From Betaproteobacteria bacterium (GTDB lineage: Bacteria > Pseudomonadota > Gammaproteobacteria > Burkholderiales > Burkholderiaceae_C), in assembly GCA_025356445.1 (NCBI GenBank), contig JANXSZ010000009.1:1-64000 (forward strand): DNA of 64,000 nt, given 5' to 3'. The notes under the pieces were generated by a model, which worked only from the letters and a program-made list of their open reading frames with translations, was not told the origin of the DNA and searched no databases. Positions 8,646 to 18,505 of this stretch are shown one piece after another (within the stretch, counting starts at the first letter, position 1; each line of letters opens with the position of its first letter). The position numbers and the translations under genes are program-made.

Positions 8646-8665
8646 CGGGGCATTCACGCCCCGTT
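8646..8665 (+). repeat. GC-rich hairpin in the iorA leader
   Basis: A perfect 7-bp inverted repeat (ACGGGGC and GCCCCGT, 6-nt loop) ends 20 nt before the iorA start codon. It lacks a real T-run, so it may be a leader hairpin near the ribosome site rather than a terminator. The rest of the 205-nt gap upstream (8481-8685) shows nothing else I can identify. Confidence 0.5.
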
Positions 8666-8685
8666 TAAAACCAGGAGCATCCACG

Positions 8686-9150
8686 ATGAGCGTCAAATTT
8701 CAAGTCAACGGCAAAGCCGTCACCGCCAATGCGGAACCCGATACCCCGTTGCTGTGGGTGATACGGGACGAGCTGAACATGACCGGCACCAAATTCGGTT
8801 GCGGCCTCGCCTTATGCGGTGCCTGCACCGTTCACGTCAACGGCAAACCCGTACGCTCTTGTCAGACGCCTTTGTCCGCTGTGGCGGGCCAAAAAGTCGC
8901 TACTGTCGAAAGCCTGTCGCGCAACAACACCCACCCCTTGCAAGTGGCGTGGATCAAGCATGATGTGCCCCAGTGCGGCTACTGCCAGTCGGGCCAGTTG
9001 ATGAGCGCAGCTGCCTTGCTGCAAACCAACAAAAACCCCTCAGACGCTGATATTGACGCGGCGATGAGCGGCAACATTTGCCGCTGTGGCACCTACCCTC
9101 GCATCAAGGCCGCAATCAAAGATGCGGCTTCCACCATGCGCGCTGCTTGA
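8686..9150 (+). CDS. (2Fe-2S) subunit of an IorAB-type molybdenum hydroxylase
   Basis: A 154-residue iron-sulfur subunit of the xanthine-oxidase family, like isoquinoline 1-oxidoreductase alpha (IorA). The plant-ferredoxin-type cluster is bound by Cys residues in [20 protein letters not shown]. The second cluster is bound in [10 protein letters not shown] and [10 protein letters not shown]. It passes electrons from the molybdenum subunit encoded 11 nt downstream to a membrane or soluble acceptor. The substrate could be an N-heterocycle or an aldehyde. The ATG is preceded by AGGAG. No XdhC-type maturation factor or cytochrome subunit is next to the pair. Confidence 0.9.
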   Translation: MSVKFQVNGKAVTANAEPDTPLLWVIRDELNMTGTKFGCGLALCGACTVHVNGKPVRSCQTPLSAVAGQKVATVESLSRNNTHPLQVAWIKHDVPQCGYCQSGQLMSAAALLQTNKNPSDADIDAAMSGNICRCGTYPRIKAAIKDAASTMRAA

Positions 9151-9161
9151 GGAGAACCTTC

Positions 9162-11294
9162 ATGACCACCTTCAACACCTCAACCTCTCGTCGCAACTTC
9201 CTCAAGACTTCAGCCGCCGCCAGTGGCCTGCTGCTCGGTGTCGCCATTCCCGCAGGCATTCAAGCTGCTGGCACGCTGTACACGCCCAATGCCTGGGTTC
9301 ACATTGCGGACGACAACACCATCACCTTGATCTCGGCACGTTCCGAGATGGGGCAGGGTGTGTTCACGTCCATGCCCATGCTGATCGCTGAAGAGCTGAA
9401 CGTCGCCCTGAGCCAGGTCAAAGTGGTGAACGCACCACCTAAAGCCGTCTACACCAACGCGCTGCTGGGGGCACAAATCACCGGTGGTTCCACTTCCGTG
9501 CGCGATGGCTGGGAAAAGCTGCGTACCGCCGGTGCGCAAGTGCGCGAAATGCTGATTACCGCTGCCGCTGAAAAATGGAGTGTGGACCGCAGTACCCTGC
9601 GCGCTGAAAACGGCATGGTCATCGGTGCTGGTGGCAAAAAAGCCAGTTACGGCAGCTTGGCTGAAGCCGCGTCCAAACTGCCTGTGCCTGAAAAAGTCGC
9701 CCTCAAAGACCCGAAAGACTTCACCCTCATCGGCAAGCGCACCAAGCGCCTCGATACCTCTGCCAAGGTCAATGGCACAGCCCAGTACGGTATCGACGTG
9801 AAGCTGCCCGGCATGGTCTACGCCAGCTTGGAGCAATGCCCTGTCATCGGTGGCAAGGTGGTTAGCTTTGACGCCTCCAAGGTTAAAGGGATGCCCGGCG
9901 TGATCGACGTGGTGCAAATTCCCGATGGCGTGGCCGTGGTGGCTTCCAGCTACTGGCAAGCGCAAAAAGCCCGCAAAAACCTCACCGTGGTGTGGGACGA
10001 AGGTGCGGGTGCCAAGCTTGACCAGAACGTGGTGCTTGCCACCACCCGTGCTGCAGCGGACACCGGCAAGGTCATCCCCATCACCAAACCCGCAGGCAAT
10101 CTGGCTGAAGCCATGAAGGGGGCGGCCAAAACCGTCAAGGCCGAGTACATCAGCCCGATGCAGGCGCACGCCGCCATGGAGCCTATCAACTTCACTGCCA
10201 GCTTCAAAGACGGCAAATGTTTGGTGATCGGCTCCACCCAGTTCCAGCAGGGTGCGCAAGGCGTGGTGGCGGCGGTGTTGGGCATCAAACCTGAAGATGT
10301 GGATGTGCAGACCACCTTCCTCGGTGGCGGCTTTGGCCGTCGTCTGGAAGTGGACTTCATCGCCCAAGCGGCGCAAATCTCCAAAGCAGTGGGTAAGCCC
10401 GTCAAGATGGTTTGGAGCCGTGAAGACGACATGACGCACGACTTCTACCGTCCTTTGGGTTTCAACCAACTGGCGGCCGGGCTGGACGCGGCAGGCACGC
10501 CCATCGCTTTGCACCACAAAGTCACTTCGCAATCGGTCACACAGCGCGCTTTTGGTCTGCCCAAAGACACGCTGGACCCGTTCATGGCCGAAGCCTCCGT
10601 GGCGGCTTACGAGATTGCCAACACCCAGCATGACCTGGTGATCCACGACTCCGGGATGCGCGTGGGCTACTGGCGCGGTGTGAGCCACAACATGAACGCC
10701 TTCGCCAATGAAAGCTTCATGGACGAACTGGCCGCTGCGGCGGGCAAAGACCCCTACGCTTACCGCATGGCTTTGCTGGCCAACAAGCCCCGCTTTGCCA
10801 ATGTGCTCAAGCTGGCTGCCGACAAAGCCGGTTGGGGCAGTGCGCTGCCCGCAGGCCGTGCGCGGGGCATTGCGTTGATGGAAGGCTACGACACCTACAT
10901 GGCCCAAGTGGCTGAAATCAGCATGGTGGACGGTGCTGTCAAGGTGCATAAAGTGACCGTCGCCGCCGATCTCGGTCAGATGATCAACCCTGACACCGTA
11001 GAAGCCCAAATCCAGTCTGCCGTCATCTTCGGCCTGGGCGCGTCCACGATGCAGGAAATCACGATGGAGAAAGGCCGTGTGCAGCAGACGAATTACCACA
11101 ACTTCCCCGTGGTGCGCATGCACGAAGCGCCTGTGATTGACATCGTGCTGGTCAAGAGCACCGAGAAGCCTGGTGGTATTGGTGAACCTGCCACCGCTTT
11201 GGTCGCACCTGCGGTGGCCAACGCGATTGCGACGTTGACAGGCAAACGTGTGCGTAAATTGCCACTGAGCGCTGACGCGATCAAGCAAGCGTAA
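9162..11294 (+). CDS. Molybdopterin-binding subunit of an IorAB-type hydroxylase (Tat substrate)
   Basis: A 710-residue catalytic subunit of the xanthine dehydrogenase family, closest in organisation to isoquinoline 1-oxidoreductase beta (IorB). The N-terminus has a Tat signal (TSRRNFLKTSAAASGLLLG), so the heterodimer is probably exported folded to the periplasm. Conserved cofactor segments include SEMGQGVFTSMPML, TFLGGGFGRRLEVDF and GYWRGVSHNMNAF. The C-terminal KPGGIGEPATALVAPAVANA contains the conserved active-site Glu. ATG 9162 (GAGGAG upstream) is 11 nt after the small subunit. A strong terminator follows. Substrate is unknown: aromatic aldehydes, isoquinoline or other N-heterocycles are possible. 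Confidence 0.9.
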   Translation: MTTFNTSTSRRNFLKTSAAASGLLLGVAIPAGIQAAGTLYTPNAWVHIADDNTITLISARSEMGQGVFTSMPMLIAEELNVALSQVKVVNAPPKAVYTNALLGAQITGGSTSVRDGWEKLRTAGAQVREMLITAAAEKWSVDRSTLRAENGMVIGAGGKKASYGSLAEAASKLPVPEKVALKDPKDFTLIGKRTKRLDTSAKVNGTAQYGIDVKLPGMVYASLEQCPVIGGKVVSFDASKVKGMPGVIDVVQIPDGVAVVASSYWQAQKARKNLTVVWDEGAGAKLDQNVVLATTRAAADTGKVIPITKPAGNLAEAMKGAAKTVKAEYISPMQAHAAMEPINFTASFKDGKCLVIGSTQFQQGAQGVVAAVLGIKPEDVDVQTTFLGGGFGRRLEVDFIAQAAQISKAVGKPVKMVWSREDDMTHDFYRPLGFNQLAAGLDAAGTPIALHHKVTSQSVTQRAFGLPKDTLDPFMAEASVAAYEIANTQHDLVIHDSGMRVGYWRGVSHNMNAFANESFMDELAAAAGKDPYAYRMALLANKPRFANVLKLAADKAGWGSALPAGRARGIALMEGYDTYMAQVAEISMVDGAVKVHKVTVAADLGQMINPDTVEAQIQSAVIFGLGASTMQEITMEKGRVQQTNYHNFPVVRMHEAPVIDIVLVKSTEKPGGIGEPATALVAPAVANAIATLTGKRVRKLPLSADAIKQA

Positions 11295-11315
11295 AACAGC
11301 CAGCGCTGAAGCTTG

Positions 11316-11357
11316 AAAGCCATGCCCGCCTCGTGATGAGGTCGGCATGGCTTTTTT
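11316..11357 (+). terminator. Intrinsic terminator after the IorAB pair
   Basis: The arms AAAGCCATGCC and GGCATGGCTTT form a perfect stem with a 16-nt loop and are followed by a T-run. It lies between converging genes; the reverse side has only a short A/T run. Confidence 0.9.
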
Positions 11358-11406
11358 ATGGGTTAAAAGTTAAAGGTTGAGCGCTTGAAGGCTCGGCGCT
11401 GGGTAC

Positions 11407-12519
11407 TTAACGCTGAAACCGGCCATCTGCACCCACGATGGACAGGTCTGCAAAATCCAAGCCAGTATGGTCGGTTGGGCTGTAGCTGATTTCCAGCCCA
11501 CCCAGGTCGAATTTTTTCATGCTTTCCAGTGCGCTCACGATGCGGTCTCGGCTGGGTTTGTTGCCGGCTCTTCGCAGCGCTTCAACCAGCACCTTGGCAG
11601 CGGCAAAGCCTTCCAGCATGGCGGGACTGACCTCTTGCAGGCCTTTGGCGCGTGCCAGCGCTTGGGCTTCACGTACCAGTGGAAAGGTGATGGCGCGTTC
11701 GTTGGGGAAGACCTGGGTAATCACCACACCCCTGGCGTTGCTGCCCAGCAATTTGACGAAGCCGCTGGAGGCATTGTTGGACAAGGTCACCACCTGGGCG
11801 TTCGAGCCCGCAGCGCGCAAGGCGCTGATGGCGTCCACAACAGCAGACCCTGAGCCAAATACCATCACCGCTTGAGGATTGGCGCGTACAACGGTGGGTA
11901 TTAAGGTGCTGAAATCAGGCTTGGCACGGTCAAATTTTTCCAGGGCGACTGGTGTGATTTTGGCGGCAGCGAAGCCTTTGGTGGCACCCGCCAGCGCGTC
12001 TGTGCCAAAACTGTCGTCCACATGAATCACCGCAATGCGGGTGGTTCCCAGCGTGCTCAGGTGGACTACTGCTTTTTCAGCCTCGCGCTGGTAGGTCGCC
12101 CGCACATTGAAGATGTATTTCTGCACCGGTTTGTGCAGCACCATGGCCCCCGAGGACGGCGCAATCAAGGCCACGCCGTGTTTGTCCAGCAATGGCATGA
12201 TGGCCTGGGTGTGCGGCGTTCCCCGGTTGAGGAACATCGCCAGTACCCCGCGTTCTTCGATCAGCACGCGGGCGTTTTCGGCGGCCAGTTTGGGGTCAAA
12301 CTTGTCGTCCAGCGAGATCAATTCAATTTTTTGTCCGCCAATGCCGCCCTGGCTGTTCACCGCATCCAGGTACAACTTGGCCCCGTCAGTGGTTTCAGTG
12401 ACACCGACGCTGACGGCGCCACTGAAGCCGGCTGTTTGCCCAATCAACAATTGCGCAGACGCCACAGTCGCCCAAACGAGTCCGATACCCCATATTCCCA
12501 AACGGTTCAGTTTTATCAC
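11407..12519 (-). CDS. Branched-chain amino acid-type ABC substrate-binding protein (LivK family)
   Basis: A 370-residue periplasmic binding protein of the Peripla_BP_6 family. A signal peptide (LGIWGIGLVWATVASAQ) precedes the mature start LLIGQTAGFSGAVSVGVTET. The segments GGIGGQKIELISLDDKF and FLNRGTPHTQAIMPLL are typical. The start is placed at GTG 12519 because GGAG lies 9 nt upstream and the signal peptide begins right there; the longer frame to 12579 adds residues ahead of the signal peptide. It is an orphan: no permease or ATPase gene is near. Ligands in this family range from Leu/Ile/Val to amides and aromatic acids. It is divergent from the uvrA-like gene. Confidence 0.85.
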   Translation of the reverse strand: MIKLNRLGIWGIGLVWATVASAQLLIGQTAGFSGAVSVGVTETTDGAKLYLDAVNSQGGIGGQKIELISLDDKFDPKLAAENARVLIEERGVLAMFLNRGTPHTQAIMPLLDKHGVALIAPSSGAMVLHKPVQKYIFNVRATYQREAEKAVVHLSTLGTTRIAVIHVDDSFGTDALAGATKGFAAAKITPVALEKFDRAKPDFSTLIPTVVRANPQAVMVFGSGSAVVDAISALRAAGSNAQVVTLSNNASSGFVKLLGSNARGVVITQVFPNERAITFPLVREAQALARAKGLQEVSPAMLEGFAAAKVLVEALRRAGNKPSRDRIVSALESMKKFDLGGLEISYSPTDHTGLDFADLSIVGADGRFQR

Positions 12520-12621
12520 GGGTTTGTCTCCAAACGTTGGCCGAAAGCGCACTGTACTGTGAGCGGCACAACTTTGCACATCTCCCTAGAATGCTCGGGT
12601 CTCTTTCAGGAAAGCCTTCCC

Positions 12622-15600
12622 ATGCCCCAGGGTCTTATCCGCATACGCGGCGCACGTCAGCACAACCTTAAAAATCTGGATTTAGACATCCGCACCGGGG
12701 AGCTGACGGTGGTTACCGGCCCCAGTGGTTCGGGTAAATCCAGTCTGGTGTTTGACACCCTGTTCGCTGAGGGTCAGCGGCGCTATGTGGAAACCTTCTC
12801 GGCCTACGCCCGCCAGTTCCTTGACCGCATGGACAAGCCCGCCGTAGACCGGGTGGACGGTGTGCCGCCCGCCATTGCCATCGACCAGACCAACCCGGTG
12901 CGCAGCTCGCGGTCCACGGTCGGCACGATGACGGAGTTGAACGACCACCTGAAACTGCTCTTCGCCCGTGCCGGCCAGTTGTTCGACAAAGACACCGCAC
13001 TGCCGGTGCGCCTCGATTCCCCTGACACGATTTATGCGCAGTTGCAGGCCAGGGCCGCAGCACTGGGCGATCCGCGTTTGGTGCTGACGTTTCCCGTGGA
13101 GTTGCCCGCCAACACCACGGCGGATGAGGTGGCGCAGTGGCTGTCGGCCAGTGGCTTCACCAAGGTACAAGCAGAACGCGAAGTGGCTGTGGCGCAAGCT
13201 GTATCTGCTAAGGCTGCTACTGAAAAAATAGCAAAGAAGGACGCAGCTGCAAAAGCGGAAAAAGCAGCCAAAGAGGTCAACGCTACGCGCAAGGTGCTGG
13301 ATGTGGTGGCCGACCGCTTTCGCTTGGGCAATACGGAAAAAGTCCGCGTCGTCGAAGCCATTGAAGTCGCGCTCAAGCGTGGTGCGGGGCGTCTCAATGT
13401 CTACTGCTTGAACGACGCTACCGAGCCTGACATCTGGAAGTTTTCCACCGGCCTGCATTGCCCCGAAAGCGATCTGCGCTATACCGATCCGATTCCGTCC
13501 GCTTTCTCGTTCAATTCTGCTGTCGGTGCTTGCGAAAGCTGCCGGGGTTTTGGCCGTGTGATTGGTGTGGACTACGGCCTCGTCATCCCTAACGACAAAC
13601 TCACGTTGCGTGCCGGGGCCATCAAAACCATTCAGACCCCCGCATGGAAGGAATGCCAGGATGATTTGATGCGCCATGCCGAGACCGCAGGCATCCCTCG
13701 GGACACCCCCTGGAGCAAGCTCACCGCAGAGCAAAAGCACTGGGTCATCAACGGCTCGCCGAACTGGAACGGTAAGTGGAACCAGCACTGGTTTGGCATC
13801 AAACGTTTCTTTGAGTACCTGGAGACCAAGGCGTACAAGATGCACATCCGGGTGCTGCTGTCCAAATACCGCAGTTACACGCCGTGCCCGACCTGTGGCG
13901 GTGCGCGCCTGAAAACCGAGAGCTTACTGTGGCGCATAGGCACAAAAGAAGACGCTGATTCGGTATTGCCACCGGCCAAACGGTTCTTGCCTGTGGGGGC
14001 TGCATGGTCACGCGCCGAACTGGAAGCGTTGCCCGGCCTGTGCCTGCACGATCTGATGCTGTTGCCGATAGAGCGCCTTCGAAGGTTTTTTGATGCTATC
14101 CATTTTGAAGCGACTGACCATGACGCACGGGCGCTGGCGCTGCTTTTCGATGAAATTCGCACCCGCCTGCGCTACCTGGCTGACGTGGGCATTGGCTACC
14201 TCACGCTGGACCGCCAAAGCCGTACCTTGAGCGGTGGCGAGGTACAGCGCATCAACCTCACCACCGCTTTAGGCACATCGCTGGTGAACACCCTGTTTGT
14301 GCTGGACGAGCCCAGCATTGGCCTGCACCCGCGCGACATGGGCCGTATCATTGTCGCCATGCAGCGCCTGCGCGACGCGGGTAACACCCTGGTGGTGGTG
14401 GAGCATGACCCGGCGGTGATGTTCGCCGCTGACCGCATGATCGACATGGGGCCAGGGCCGGGCGAGAAGGGCGGGCAGATAGTGTTCGATGGCAGCACCG
14501 AGGACTTGCGCCATGCCGATACCCTCACCGGGGCTTACCTCGGTGGCCGCAAGCAGGTGGGCTTTGGCTTCAAGCGCATGGTGACGGACAACACGCCGCG
14601 CCTCGTGCTGGAAGGCGTGCGCGAACATAACTTGCACAACGTCAGCGTCGATATTCCCTTGCAGCGGCTGGTGTGTATCACCGGGGTCAGCGGTTCGGGC
14701 AAATCCACGCTGATTCAGGACGTGCTGGCCCCGGCCTTGATGCGGCATTTTGGCCGCGCTACCGAATCCCCGGGCTTGCATGACCGCCTGATGGGGGCCG
14801 ATCACCTGAGCGATGTGGTCTTTGTGGACCAGTCACCCATCGGCAAAACCGCCCGCTCCAACCCTGCGAGCTACGTGGGGGCATGGGACGCGGTGCGCGA
14901 GATTTTTGCCACCGCACCGTTGTCCAACCAGCGTGGCTACACCGCTAGCAAATTCAGCTTCAACAGCGGCGATGGCCGTTGTGCGCTGTGTGGTGGCTCG
15001 GGCTTTGAGCATGTCGAAATGCAGTTTTTGAGCGATGTCTACCTGCGCTGCCAAGACTGCGACGGCAAACGCTATCGGCCTGAGATTTTGGAAGTCACCG
15101 TGGAACGCGGTGGGCGGCTGCTGAATGTGGCCGATATTTTGAACCTCACCGTCAGCGAGGCTGCTATGTTATTTGCAGCGGATCGTGACGTGCTGCGGGC
15201 GCTGCAGCCCATTGTGGACGTGGGTTTGGAGTACGTGAAACTCGGCCAGCCCGTGCCCACACTCAGCGGCGGCGAATCCCAGCGCCTGAAGTTGGCAGGT
15301 TTCTTGGCCGAAGCGGCCAAGAACGCCACCGCCAGCCGTCAAGCCAAAGCCACCAAGGGCACGCTGTTCCTGTTCGATGAGCCCACCACCGGCTTGCACT
15401 TCGACGACATTGCCAAGCTGATGCGCGCCCTGCGTAAACTGCTGGACGCGGGCCATTCGCTGGTCGTCATCGAACACAACCTCGACGTGATCCGGGCCAG
15501 CGATTGGCTGGTTGATTTGGGCCCCGAAGGCGGCGAAACCGGTGGCTTGATCGTGGCGGAGGGCACGCCTGAAGACCTGCGCCTGCACCCCAGTTCGCAC

Positions 15601-18462
15601 ACCGGCAAAGCGCTGCGCGAGTACGAGGGGGCGATGGGCATGGGTTCGCACCTGGTGCAAGACAAGGCAAGGGCGCTGGCGGCGTCTGTTGTCCGACCAC
15701 CGTTGCTGGACGCCATCCAGATCGTCAATGCCAAAGAGCACAACCTCAAGTCCCTCAGCGTCAATATTCCGCACGGCAAATTCAGCGTTGTGACTGGCGT
15801 CAGTGGCTCTGGCAAGTCCACGCTCGCCTTTGACATTCTTTTCAACGAAGGCCAGCGCCGCTATCTGGAAAGCCTGAATGCCTACGCCCGCAGCATCGTC
15901 CAGCCCGCAGGCCGCCCTGAGGTGGACGCGGTCTACGGCATCCCACCCACTGTCGCTATCGAGCAGCGCCTGAGCCGGGGCGGGCGTAAAAGCACCGTGG
16001 GCACCACCACCGAAGTCTGGCACTTCCTGCGCCTGCTCTACGTCAAACTGGGTGTACAGCACTGCATCCACGACGGCACGGCCGTGCAGCCGCAAACGCC
16101 CGACAGCATCGCCGCCCAACTGCTCAAAACCTTCCGGGGCCAGCACATCGGCCTGCTCGCCCCCTTGGTGATGAACCGCAAAGGTGTCTACACCGAGTTG
16201 GCCGATTGGGCCCGCCCGCGTGGCTACACCCACTTGCGCGTGGACGGTAACTTCCTGCCTACCACCGGCTTCCCACGCATTGACCGCTTCAAAGAGCACA
16301 CCATCGAGCTGCCGGTGATGAGCCTGGACGTGCTGCCCGAGAATGAAGCGCTGCTGCGCCAGAGCTTGGCGACAGCGCTGGAGCATGGCAAAGGCGTGGT
16401 TCATATCCTGAGTGATTTGGGTGGCTTGAGAGTGGCGATGGAGGCCAATGCACCTACTGCCAGCATCGGCAAACTCACGGCCTTTTCAAGCAAACGCGCC
16501 TGTCCGGTCTGCGCCACCAGCTACGCCGAGCTCGACCCGCGTCTCTTCAGCTACAACAGCAAACACGGCTGGTGCCCCGACTGCGTGGGCACCGGTGTCG
16601 GGCTGACCAAAGAGCAGCGCAAAGCCCTGGACGACTCTGTGCGTGATGACGACACATCAGGTCGTGAACAAACCTTCGCAGAAGCCGAAGTGGAAGACCT
16701 GAGCGACAAGCCCTGCGCCACTTGCCACGGCACGCGCCTAAACCTGACCGCCCGTGCCGTGCAGTTCGGTGCTACAAAATTCGTAGCTGGCAGTGCTGTC
16801 ACCATCAGCTATCTTGCCGGTTTGAGTGTCACAGAATTGCGCCGGTGGATGGAAACCCTCGTTCTCACAGGCCGCGATGCCGACATCGCCCGCGACCTGA
16901 TTCCTGAAATCAAAGGTCGCTTGTCTTTCCTCGAAGAAGTCGGTCTGGGCTACCTCACGCTGGACCGAGGTGCACCCACGCTCAGCGGCGGCGAAGCCCA
17001 GCGCATCCGCCTCGCCGCCCAGCTCGGCAGCAACCTGCAAGGCGTTTGCTATGTGCTGGACGAACCCACCATCGGCCTGCACGCCCGCGACAACCATATC
17101 CTGCTCAATGCCCTGCACAAGCTGGGTGACAAAGGTAATACCCTGGTGGTGGTCGAGCATGACGAAGACACCATCCGCCGCGCCGACCACATCATCGACA
17201 TCGGCCCCAGCGCGGGCAAACGCGGTGGTAGGCTGGTCGCCGAGGGCCTGGTCAGCGATATTTCCTCCGCCGCAGACAGCGTGACCGGCCGCTACCTGCT
17301 CCACGCCATGAAGCACCCTTTAATGCCCAGGCGAAAGGTGGATAAGCTACAGCAGCTATCAAAAAAAGAGCATTCAACCGCAGCAACTGTCGATACCCTG
17401 CACTGGATCACCGTTAAAGGGGCTTACCTTCATAACCTTGATAACGCCAATCTCCACGTTCCGCTCCAGCGTCTCGTTGCCATCACTGGCGTTTCGGGCT
17501 CCGGCAAATCCACCCTGGCCCGGGATGTTCTCCTGGCCAACGTGCACGCTGCTGTCGCTCAGCGCAGCACCAAAGCCGGTCGTGACGCCATGGCTGCGGG
17601 TCAGTTCCCCACCTGGACGGGCTGCGTGGCCGTCCAAGGCTACGAATCCGTAGACCGTGTGCTCGAAGTCGATCAAACCCCCATCGGCAAAACCCCCCGC
17701 AGCTGCCCCGCCACCTACATCGGTTTTTGGGACACCATCCGCAAGCTCTTCGCTGAAACTCTGGAAGCCAAAGCCCGGGGCTACGCAGCAGGCCGCTTCA
17801 GTTTCAACACCGGCGAAGGCCGTTGCCCCAGCTGTGAAGGCCAAGGCGTACGCACCATCGAGATGAGCTTCCTGCCCGATGTGAAAGTGCCTTGCGAAAC
17901 CTGCCACGGCGCACGCTTCAACCCCGAAACCCTGGCGGTGACGTGGCGTGGCAAAAGCATTGGCGACGTGCTGCAAATGGAAGTGGACGAATCCGTCGAG
18001 TTTTTCAAAGCCATGCCCAACATCAGCCACCCCCTGCAACTGCTGAAAGATGTGGGCCTGGGCTACTTGACGCTGGGCCAGCCGTCGCCCACGCTGAGCG
18101 GTGGTGAAGCCCAGCGCATCAAGCTGGTCACAGAACTGAGCAAGGTCCGTGATGACATCACCCGACGTGGCCAAAAAGCCCCGCATACCCTTTATGTGCT
18201 GGACGAACCCACGGTGGGACTGCACATGGCCGATGTCGAAAAACTTATCCAGGTGCTGCACCGTTTGGTGGGCGGTGGCCACAGTGTGGTCGTCATCGAG
18301 CATGATCTGGACGTGATCGCCGAAGCCGATTGGGTGATTGACCTTGGCCCCGAAGGTGGCAATGGCGGTGGCCGTGTGGTGGCTGCCGCAACGCCTGAAG
18401 AGGTGGTGCGCCTGGGCACGCACACGGGCAAGGCTTTGGCTGCGGTGCTGGCGCGGGTGTGA
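12622..18462 (+). CDS. Double-length UvrA (tandem duplicated excinuclease ABC subunit A)
   Basis: A 1946-residue protein, about twice the ~950 residues of normal UvrA. It contains two complete UvrA units. There are four Walker A loops (GPSGSGKSS near residue 33 and GVSGSGKST near 688, 1058 and 1622). There are four ABC signatures (LSGGEVQRI near 535, LSGGESQRL near 880, LSGGEAQRI near 1453 and 1823). Each cassette region has a CxxC zinc module, for example CESCRGFG/CPTCGGARL and CPSCEGQG/CETCHGARF. UvrA works as a dimer that finds DNA damage and loads UvrB, so this chain may act as a covalent dimer. A Lys/Ala-rich linker near residues 190-230 interrupts the first unit. Five copies of the dispersed 17-nt repeat lie inside the gene. 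ATG 12622 begins the conserved N-terminus. Confidence 0.9.
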   Translation: MPQGLIRIRGARQHNLKNLDLDIRTGELTVVTGPSGSGKSSLVFDTLFAEGQRRYVETFSAYARQFLDRMDKPAVDRVDGVPPAIAIDQTNPVRSSRSTVGTMTELNDHLKLLFARAGQLFDKDTALPVRLDSPDTIYAQLQARAAALGDPRLVLTFPVELPANTTADEVAQWLSASGFTKVQAEREVAVAQAVSAKAATEKIAKKDAAAKAEKAAKEVNATRKVLDVVADRFRLGNTEKVRVVEAIEVALKRGAGRLNVYCLNDATEPDIWKFSTGLHCPESDLRYTDPIPSAFSFNSAVGACESCRGFGRVIGVDYGLVIPNDKLTLRAGAIKTIQTPAWKECQDDLMRHAETAGIPRDTPWSKLTAEQKHWVINGSPNWNGKWNQHWFGIKRFFEYLETKAYKMHIRVLLSKYRSYTPCPTCGGARLKTESLLWRIGTKEDADSVLPPAKRFLPVGAAWSRAELEALPGLCLHDLMLLPIERLRRFFDAIHFEATDHDARALALLFDEIRTRLRYLADVGIGYLTLDRQSRTLSGGEVQRINLTTALGTSLVNTLFVLDEPSIGLHPRDMGRIIVAMQRLRDAGNTLVVVEHDPAVMFAADRMIDMGPGPGEKGGQIVFDGSTEDLRHADTLTGAYLGGRKQVGFGFKRMVTDNTPRLVLEGVREHNLHNVSVDIPLQRLVCITGVSGSGKSTLIQDVLAPALMRHFGRATESPGLHDRLMGADHLSDVVFVDQSPIGKTARSNPASYVGAWDAVREIFATAPLSNQRGYTASKFSFNSGDGRCALCGGSGFEHVEMQFLSDVYLRCQDCDGKRYRPEILEVTVERGGRLLNVADILNLTVSEAAMLFAADRDVLRALQPIVDVGLEYVKLGQPVPTLSGGESQRLKLAGFLAEAAKNATASRQAKATKGTLFLFDEPTTGLHFDDIAKLMRALRKLLDAGHSLVVIEHNLDVIRASDWLVDLGPEGGETGGLIVAEGTPEDLRLHPSSHTGKALREYEGAMGMGSHLVQDKARALAASVVRPPLLDAIQIVNAKEHNLKSLSVNIPHGKFSVVTGVSGSGKSTLAFDILFNEGQRRYLESLNAYARSIVQPAGRPEVDAVYGIPPTVAIEQRLSRGGRKSTVGTTTEVWHFLRLLYVKLGVQHCIHDGTAVQPQTPDSIAAQLLKTFRGQHIGLLAPLVMNRKGVYTELADWARPRGYTHLRVDGNFLPTTGFPRIDRFKEHTIELPVMSLDVLPENEALLRQSLATALEHGKGVVHILSDLGGLRVAMEANAPTASIGKLTAFSSKRACPVCATSYAELDPRLFSYNSKHGWCPDCVGTGVGLTKEQRKALDDSVRDDDTSGREQTFAEAEVEDLSDKPCATCHGTRLNLTARAVQFGATKFVAGSAVTISYLAGLSVTELRRWMETLVLTGRDADIARDLIPEIKGRLSFLEEVGLGYLTLDRGAPTLSGGEAQRIRLAAQLGSNLQGVCYVLDEPTIGLHARDNHILLNALHKLGDKGNTLVVVEHDEDTIRRADHIIDIGPSAGKRGGRLVAEGLVSDISSAADSVTGRYLLHAMKHPLMPRRKVDKLQQLSKKEHSTAATVDTLHWITVKGAYLHNLDNANLHVPLQRLVAITGVSGSGKSTLARDVLLANVHAAVAQRSTKAGRDAMAAGQFPTWTGCVAVQGYESVDRVLEVDQTPIGKTPRSCPATYIGFWDTIRKLFAETLEAKARGYAAGRFSFNTGEGRCPSCEGQGVRTIEMSFLPDVKVPCETCHGARFNPETLAVTWRGKSIGDVLQMEVDESVEFFKAMPNISHPLQLLKDVGLGYLTLGQPSPTLSGGEAQRIKLVTELSKVRDDITRRGQKAPHTLYVLDEPTVGLHMADVEKLIQVLHRLVGGGHSVVVIEHDLDVIAEADWVIDLGPEGGNGGGRVVAAATPEEVVRLGTHTGKALAAVLARV
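13216..13232 (+). repeat. 17-nt dispersed repeat (GCTA-N9-TAGC), copy in the uvrA-like gene
   Basis: GCTACTGAAAAAATAGC in the Lys/Ala-rich linker of the uvrA-like gene. Imperfect relatives in the same gene lie at 14094-14110, 15163-15179 and 17355-17371. Confidence 0.55.
16771..16787 (+). repeat. 17-nt dispersed repeat (GCTA-N9-TAGC), second copy in the uvrA-like gene
   Basis: GCTACAAAATTCGTAGC, a 5-bp perfect inverted repeat with 7-nt loop, in frame as Ala-Thr-Lys-Phe-Val-Ala. Confidence 0.6.
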
Positions 18463-18505
18463 CTGTGACATTGAGGTACAGCCGCGCTTCATGTTCTGTG
18501 CGCTG

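Noticed and set aside
9210-11348. 712-codon open frame on the minus strand opposite the iorB-like gene
   Set aside because: The product is rich in His, Gly and Arg without any motif, as expected for the antisense of a GC-rich gene. The plus-strand gene has clear family motifs and a Tat signal.
12022-12621. 200-codon upstream extension of the uvrA-like frame
   Set aside because: It runs opposite the LivK-type gene and has no UvrA-like sequence. The conserved N-terminus begins at ATG 12622.
12520-12621. LexA/SOS box ahead of the uvrA-like gene
   Set aside because: CTGTACTGTG is present but the second half-site ACAG is missing at the required spacing.
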